DNA of 64,000 nucleotides from NCBI GenBank assembly GCA_016191115.1, contig JACPPG010000037.1:18264-82263 (forward strand). Reading direction: 5' to 3'. The notes under the pieces are model-generated. The model did no database searches. It was not told where the DNA came from and was given only the letters and a program-made list of their open reading frames with translations. The stretch comes from Planctomycetia bacterium. Lineage in GTDB: Bacteria > Planctomycetota > Planctomycetia > Pirellulales > JACPPG01. The position numbers were made by a program, and so were the translations under genes. Below are positions 61,642 through 64,000 of the stretch, in pieces (the first letter of the stretch is position 1; every line of letters begins with the position of its first letter).

Positions 61642-61857
61642 GTGAGCAAAGTGGAGACGAGCGGGCTCGAACCGCCAACCCCCGGCTTGCAAAGCTTCGG
61701 AGCCCCCACAGAAACGCCTGAAAAACAGGCAGTTTGTGACGGTTCCGGATTTGGACGCACCACTGGACGCACCAGAAACGGGCTTGAACGGATCATCGAG
61801 GCTTGGGAGACGCTGCCGGAGGCCATCAAACGAGCGATGCTGGCGTTGATCGGATGA
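61642..61857 (+). pseudogene. Att-spanning fragment with an integrase-tail-like end
   Basis: A short frame from GTG at 61642. Its first 20 codons read the tRNA fragment (SGLEPPTPGLQS, a known artefact). The tail, LERIIEAWETLPEAIKRAMLAL, resembles the C-terminal helix of integrases of planctomycete elements. No integrase catalytic core is present. Probably a leftover of an integrase gene. Confidence 0.4.
61652..61695 (-). other. 3' fragment of tRNA-Ala (TGC), putative attachment site
   Basis: On the minus strand 44 bases run from the anticodon loop (TTTGCAA) through the T arm (GGTTCGAGCC) to TCTCCA. No D arm or acceptor 5' half precedes it, so it is not a whole tRNA. Such fragments mark element ends. 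Confidence 0.7.
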
Positions 61858-62010
61858 GGCGGGCGAACTCCCGCGGCAGGCTGGAAGCGCAGCCGCGATG
61901 CCCAGCAGCAGCACAAACGACGATCGGGCAGGACGGCAAATTGGACCGCCGAATTCCCTCCGCAGTCGAGCGGCCACGAGCAAGATCGCGAGGTCTCTGA
62001 GGAGGCACCG

Positions 62011-62205
62011 ATGGACTCCGATGAACCGGACATCTATCCGCTGTTCGATGAAGATGGCGAATTGCTTGACCCTGGACCCGACGACACCCCGCCGCCCGCG
62101 TCCAGCACCGATCACGCCGGGTGCCTTGCGGCGGTCGCGTTGATCGGTCTGTCGGTCGCGTCGATCCTTGGTTCCGTTTTGTTGATGCTGGAGGCGTTCG
62201 AGTGA
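62011..62205 (+). CDS. Small membrane protein
   Basis: A 64-residue protein. GAGGAGG just before the ATG is a strong ribosome site. The N-terminal half is acidic and proline-rich (MDSDEPDIYPLFDEDGE; DPGPDDTPPPASS), followed by one transmembrane helix (HAGCLAAVALIGLSVASILGSVLLMLE). Its stop overlaps the GTG of the next gene. I do not recognise the family; the position in a probable mobile element suggests a phage or ICE accessory gene. Confidence 0.6.
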   Translation: MDSDEPDIYPLFDEDGELLDPGPDDTPPPASSTDHAGCLAAVALIGLSVASILGSVLLMLEAFE

Positions 62206-62489
62206 TCGACTGTGATAGTGCCATACCGGAGAAGGATCGAGACGGTTGGATTGTCCAGGCGTTAGGCTACGACGGCTTTACGTGGCTCGTGCTGGAACGC
62301 CATGACACCGCACAAGAGGCAGCAGACGCTGCGAGGGCTGTACGGAGGCAGGCGGTTATCGCTCGATTCGTACAACGCAACGCAATGGGGCGCAAGTATG
62401 AACGCTCACGTACAGACTGGCGTTATCGGGTTTATCTTCTTGGGCGCGGTCGTCTGGCTGTGCGTCACGGTGTCCGGCCAGCGGTCTGA
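62202..62489 (+). CDS. Small protein of unknown function
   Basis: A 95-residue frame starting at the GTG that overlaps the stop of the gene before (GTGA). It reads IDCDSAIPEKDRDGWIVQALGYDGFTWLVLERHDT and is followed by a basic C-terminus (RRQAVIARFV, RSRTDWRYRVYL). The coupling to 62011 supports a real gene. A different frame for the gene at 62398 starts inside it. Confidence 0.5.
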   Translation: MIDCDSAIPEKDRDGWIVQALGYDGFTWLVLERHDTAQEAADAARAVRRQAVIARFVQRNAMGRKYERSRTDWRYRVYLLGRGRLAVRHGVRPAV

Positions 62490-62610
62490 CATCGAGCGGA
62501 TGCGCCAGAAACAAGCCGAGATTGACGCCGTACACGCGACGATTGCGGCGGAAATGGGCGCGAGCGCCGATGCGGCCTACCGCGACGTAGTTCGCAAGCT
62601 TGGCCGCTAG
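62398..62610 (+). CDS. Small membrane protein with coiled-coil tail
   Basis: A 70-residue protein starting inside the gene at 62202, in another frame, overlapping it by 92 bases. One transmembrane helix (VIGFIFLGAVVWLCVTVSG) is followed by a helical, charged tail (DIERMRQKQAEIDAVHATIAAEM). The layout of an anchor plus a coiled-coil ectodomain recalls phage Rz-like spanin subunits or small lysis/holin proteins. This is a guess from shape alone. Confidence 0.5.
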   Translation: MNAHVQTGVIGFIFLGAVVWLCVTVSGQRSDIERMRQKQAEIDAVHATIAAEMGASADAAYRDVVRKLGR

Positions 62611-62885
62611 ATGATTCCACCGCTTCGCAGAGCCATCAATTGGCCTGATGATAGCCGTTCTTTGTCATGGTCCGAAAGCACAATTTGACGACCGCTCGCG
62701 AGCACGTAAAGGTGATCGGGCGTGAGCCGGTCTTTGTCTCGCGTGGTCAACTCAATTTGCCGACCGCTCGCAAGCACGTAAAGATGATCGGGCGTGAGCC
62801 GGTCTCTATCCCGCGAGGTCAACTCAATTTGCCGACCGGATGCCATGATAAATAGCTGGTCGGGTGTCAATTTGTCGTGGTCCAT
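62607..62885 (-). CDS. 24-residue repeat protein
   Basis: A 92-residue protein made of four near-tandem repeats with the pattern D(R/K)LTPDHLYVLASGRQIELT. Each is 24 residues (72 bases). The second and third are nearly identical and the fourth (ERLSSGQLMALRSG) is degenerate. The spacing suggests an alpha-helical solenoid with a turn in SGRQI. It converges with the gene ending at 62610 and shares its last bases with it. No enzyme motif. No ribosome site is clear. Confidence 0.65.
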   Translation of the reverse strand: MDHDKLTPDQLFIMASGRQIELTSRDRDRLTPDHLYVLASGRQIELTTRDKDRLTPDHLYVLASGRQIVLSDHDKERLSSGQLMALRSGGII

Positions 62886-63020
62886 AGTCGCGAGATTTGG
62901 ATGGAATCAAAAGAGGCCGCCACGGATGGGGGCAGGACATCCGGGCGGCCGAGTGAGCATTGCTGCCCACGGGGTAGATTCTAGCGGCCTAGCGGACGGA
63001 CGCAACAAAAATCCGCGCAT
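62886..63020. other. Intergenic, no gene seen
   Basis: Short spacer between the repeat protein's start and the hairpin at 63021. It probably holds the promoter of the repeat gene. Confidence 0.5.
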
Positions 63021-63060
63021 GAAAAAAGGGCTTACTCCCATCGCGAGAGAAGCCCTTTTG
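63021..63060 (-). terminator. Intrinsic terminator for the gene at 63100
   Basis: AAAAGGGCTT at about 63022 pairs with AAGCCCTTTT at about 63050 around a loop of about 16 bases. On the minus strand the stem is followed by TTTTTT. It lies 40 bases past the stop of the gene at 63100 and could also work on the plus strand. Confidence 0.8.
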
Positions 63061-63099
63061 CGGCAGCCCGAATCAACGCGCCCAGAGAAACGGGGCCAC

Positions 63100-63882
63100 C
63101 TAGTTCCGCTCCCCTGGCGGGTCCGAAGCTTCGTAGTCGCAACCGCCTTTCAGTACCTTGCACGCCGCGCACCAGTATTCCAGGGAATCGGTCCGCTGGT
63201 CGTAGCAGAAATAGAAACCCTCTAGCGTTTCGTCCGTGTCGTCGGGCAACGCTTGCAAGGCTTCCATCGCCGCGCGACCGTAGAAAATCACTTTCGCACC
63301 GCGATACGTGTCATGGCCGATCCATACCGGGGCGGACGCCGCAAGCGCCCGCAAATCGTCGTCGCGTAGGTCGATAGGATACGGGGCGGGGTAGCGGGGT
63401 CCGGGGACGGGCGGGCGACGTGTACCGATATCCGTTCCCGTTTCGGCTAGAAAATGCTGGCGCACTTCGGCGCGATGTTCGTCGTAGACCTTAAGCAACC
63501 CCTCGAATACTTTTTTTGACCCGCAGCGTTTTTGTCCCCTCTCGCGGGCCGCGCCGTGATCCCCGCCCCATGAAATCGTGGCAAGGGTGAGTGCAAAATC
63601 CTTGTCTTTGGCATGGCCCCGCGAATTGTACCGCTCGCGGTAGATGCGCAGACTGTTGGCGATAATCTGCCATTCGAGGATTTCGGACGCGGGGTGCGCG
63701 TCGCGCAGGAAGTCTAATTCCCATTGCTCGAATGTCGGGTAGAACAAATGGCCGGCCGCCGCATACGTTTCGCGGCAGGCTTCCTCGCAACCGTCTGGCA
63801 AGGCTTCGTGACGTAGCGGGGCTTGCTTGAAACAATCGTCAAGCGACGCCGGGACAAGGTGGGCCTTGTAAGAGATCTTGTG
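63100..63882 (-). pseudogene. Hypothetical gene, 5' end cut off
   Basis: The open frame runs from 63882 to the stop at 63100. It has no ATG or GTG before the first usual TTG at 63801, although codons upstream read sensibly (ISYKAHLVPASLDDCFKQAPLRHEALPDGCEEACRETY). The protein body has FYPTFEQWELDFLRDAHPASEILEWQIIANSLRIY and a C-terminal set of Cys residues (YWCAACKVLKGGCDY). No family recognised. The upstream end meets a sequence that looks like the terminal repeat of an IS256-type element, which suggests the gene was truncated by insertion. Confidence 0.55.
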
Positions 63883-64000
63883 TCAGCCAGCAGCGAAAGG
63901 ATAGCTTGATAGCCCTTTTTCTGATTGGGAGACTGACGCATGGATGCTTCTTTGCAATCGCGAGCGGAGCAGCTCGCCGGTGAGATGGCTGGCCAAGCCA
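63868..64000 (+). mobile_element. Left end of a probable IS256-family insertion sequence
   Basis: The segment starts near GTAAGAGATCTTGTGTCA, which resembles IS256-type terminal inverted repeats, and holds the first codons of a plus-strand frame at 63940. The exact end cannot be fixed because the other end lies outside the window. Confidence 0.45.
63940..64000 (+). CDS. N-terminus of a putative IS256-family transposase (partial)
   Basis: Starts at ATG 63940 and leaves the window after 20 codons: MDASLQSRAEQLAGEMAGQA. The AEQLAGEMAGQA string resembles the N-terminal helix of IS256/mutator-type transposases, which precedes an LN.L....K..LE..L..E...HLG block that would lie outside. Confidence is limited by the short length. 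Confidence 0.45.
   Translation, partial: MDASLQSRAEQLAGEMAGQA

Noticed and set aside
62607..62885. Similarity of LTPDHLYVLASG repeats to TAL effector repeats
   Set aside because: TAL repeats are 33-35 residues with a different helix layout; only the LTP start is alike.
63714..63941. Minus-strand frame MRQSPNQKKGYQAILSLL as the start of the 63100 gene by frameshift
   Set aside because: Its first part lies in the putative IS end, and its frame joins the gene only by an assumed shift; truncation by insertion explains the region better.

Overview
The window is a GC-rich chromosomal segment that looks like a planctomycete of the Pirellulales or a close relative. The evidence is the protein content: two pairs of a c-type-cytochrome/DUF1549/DUF1553 protein with a DUF1501 protein, a DUF1570 protein, a sulfatase with HEAT repeats, large membrane Ser/Thr kinases (one with WD40 repeats behind an ECF sigma factor), three PEP-CTERM proteins, and a dockerin protein with an N-terminal LEERRLLA motif. 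No rRNA, replication origin or CRISPR array was seen.

Layout. 1-8 kb: tail of a von Willebrand-type protein, a CAP-domain protein, tRNA-Arg(CCG) with a good promoter and a downstream hairpin, a methyltransferase, a DUF1570 protein, a creatininase-family amidohydrolase and a sulfatase. 8-17 kb: a receptor-like kinase fused to a urea/amide-type periplasmic binding domain, a fusion protein ending in a MIP18/DUF59 domain, and a translationally coupled ECF sigma factor/WD40 kinase pair. 17-22 kb: three PEP-CTERM proteins with a duplicated gene tail, the decayed 3' end of a second MIP18 fusion gene, and an unknown enzyme-like protein. 22-29.6 kb: a YdhR-like protein, then a surface-glycan cluster (glycosyltransferase 2, nucleotidyltransferase, HAD capsule enzyme, APH-like kinase, large membrane protein). 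29.5-36.3 kb: a tripartite RND efflux system. 36.4-47 kb: a SulP transporter fused to a beta-carbonic anhydrase with operator-like palindromes upstream, a first cytochrome-DUF1549/DUF1501 pair, a DUF-type secreted protein, an alpha/beta hydrolase, and a tiny lysine-rich gene with its own promoter, structured leader and terminator. 47-51.5 kb: a four-gene group (APH-like kinase, acyl-CoA dehydrogenase, histidine phosphatase, SDR) resembling LvaA/LvaC/LvaD and ACAD10/11 pathways for 4-hydroxy acids. 51.6-61.6 kb: a second DUF1501/DUF1549 pair, a DegT aminotransferase, a DUF1569 protein and a dockerin/PhoPQ-related protein. 61.6-64 kb: a probable integrated element bounded by a 3' tRNA-Ala fragment, with small unknown genes, a 24-residue repeat protein and a gene cut by what looks like an IS256-family insertion sequence.

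The intergenic space is rich in palindromic repeats. One family of about 157 bp occurs seven times in both orientations and has long inverted arms, like a MITE or REPIN. A 37-bp palindrome is built into two coding sequences. Several shorter inverted or tandem repeats are also present.

The items most worth attention are the lysine-rich 23-residue gene with its structured leader, the kinase/urea-binding receptor, the MIP18 fusion gene with a degenerate copy next to an unknown gene, and the tRNA-bounded island at the right end. Functions are family-level inferences from reading the sequence; no database search was run.
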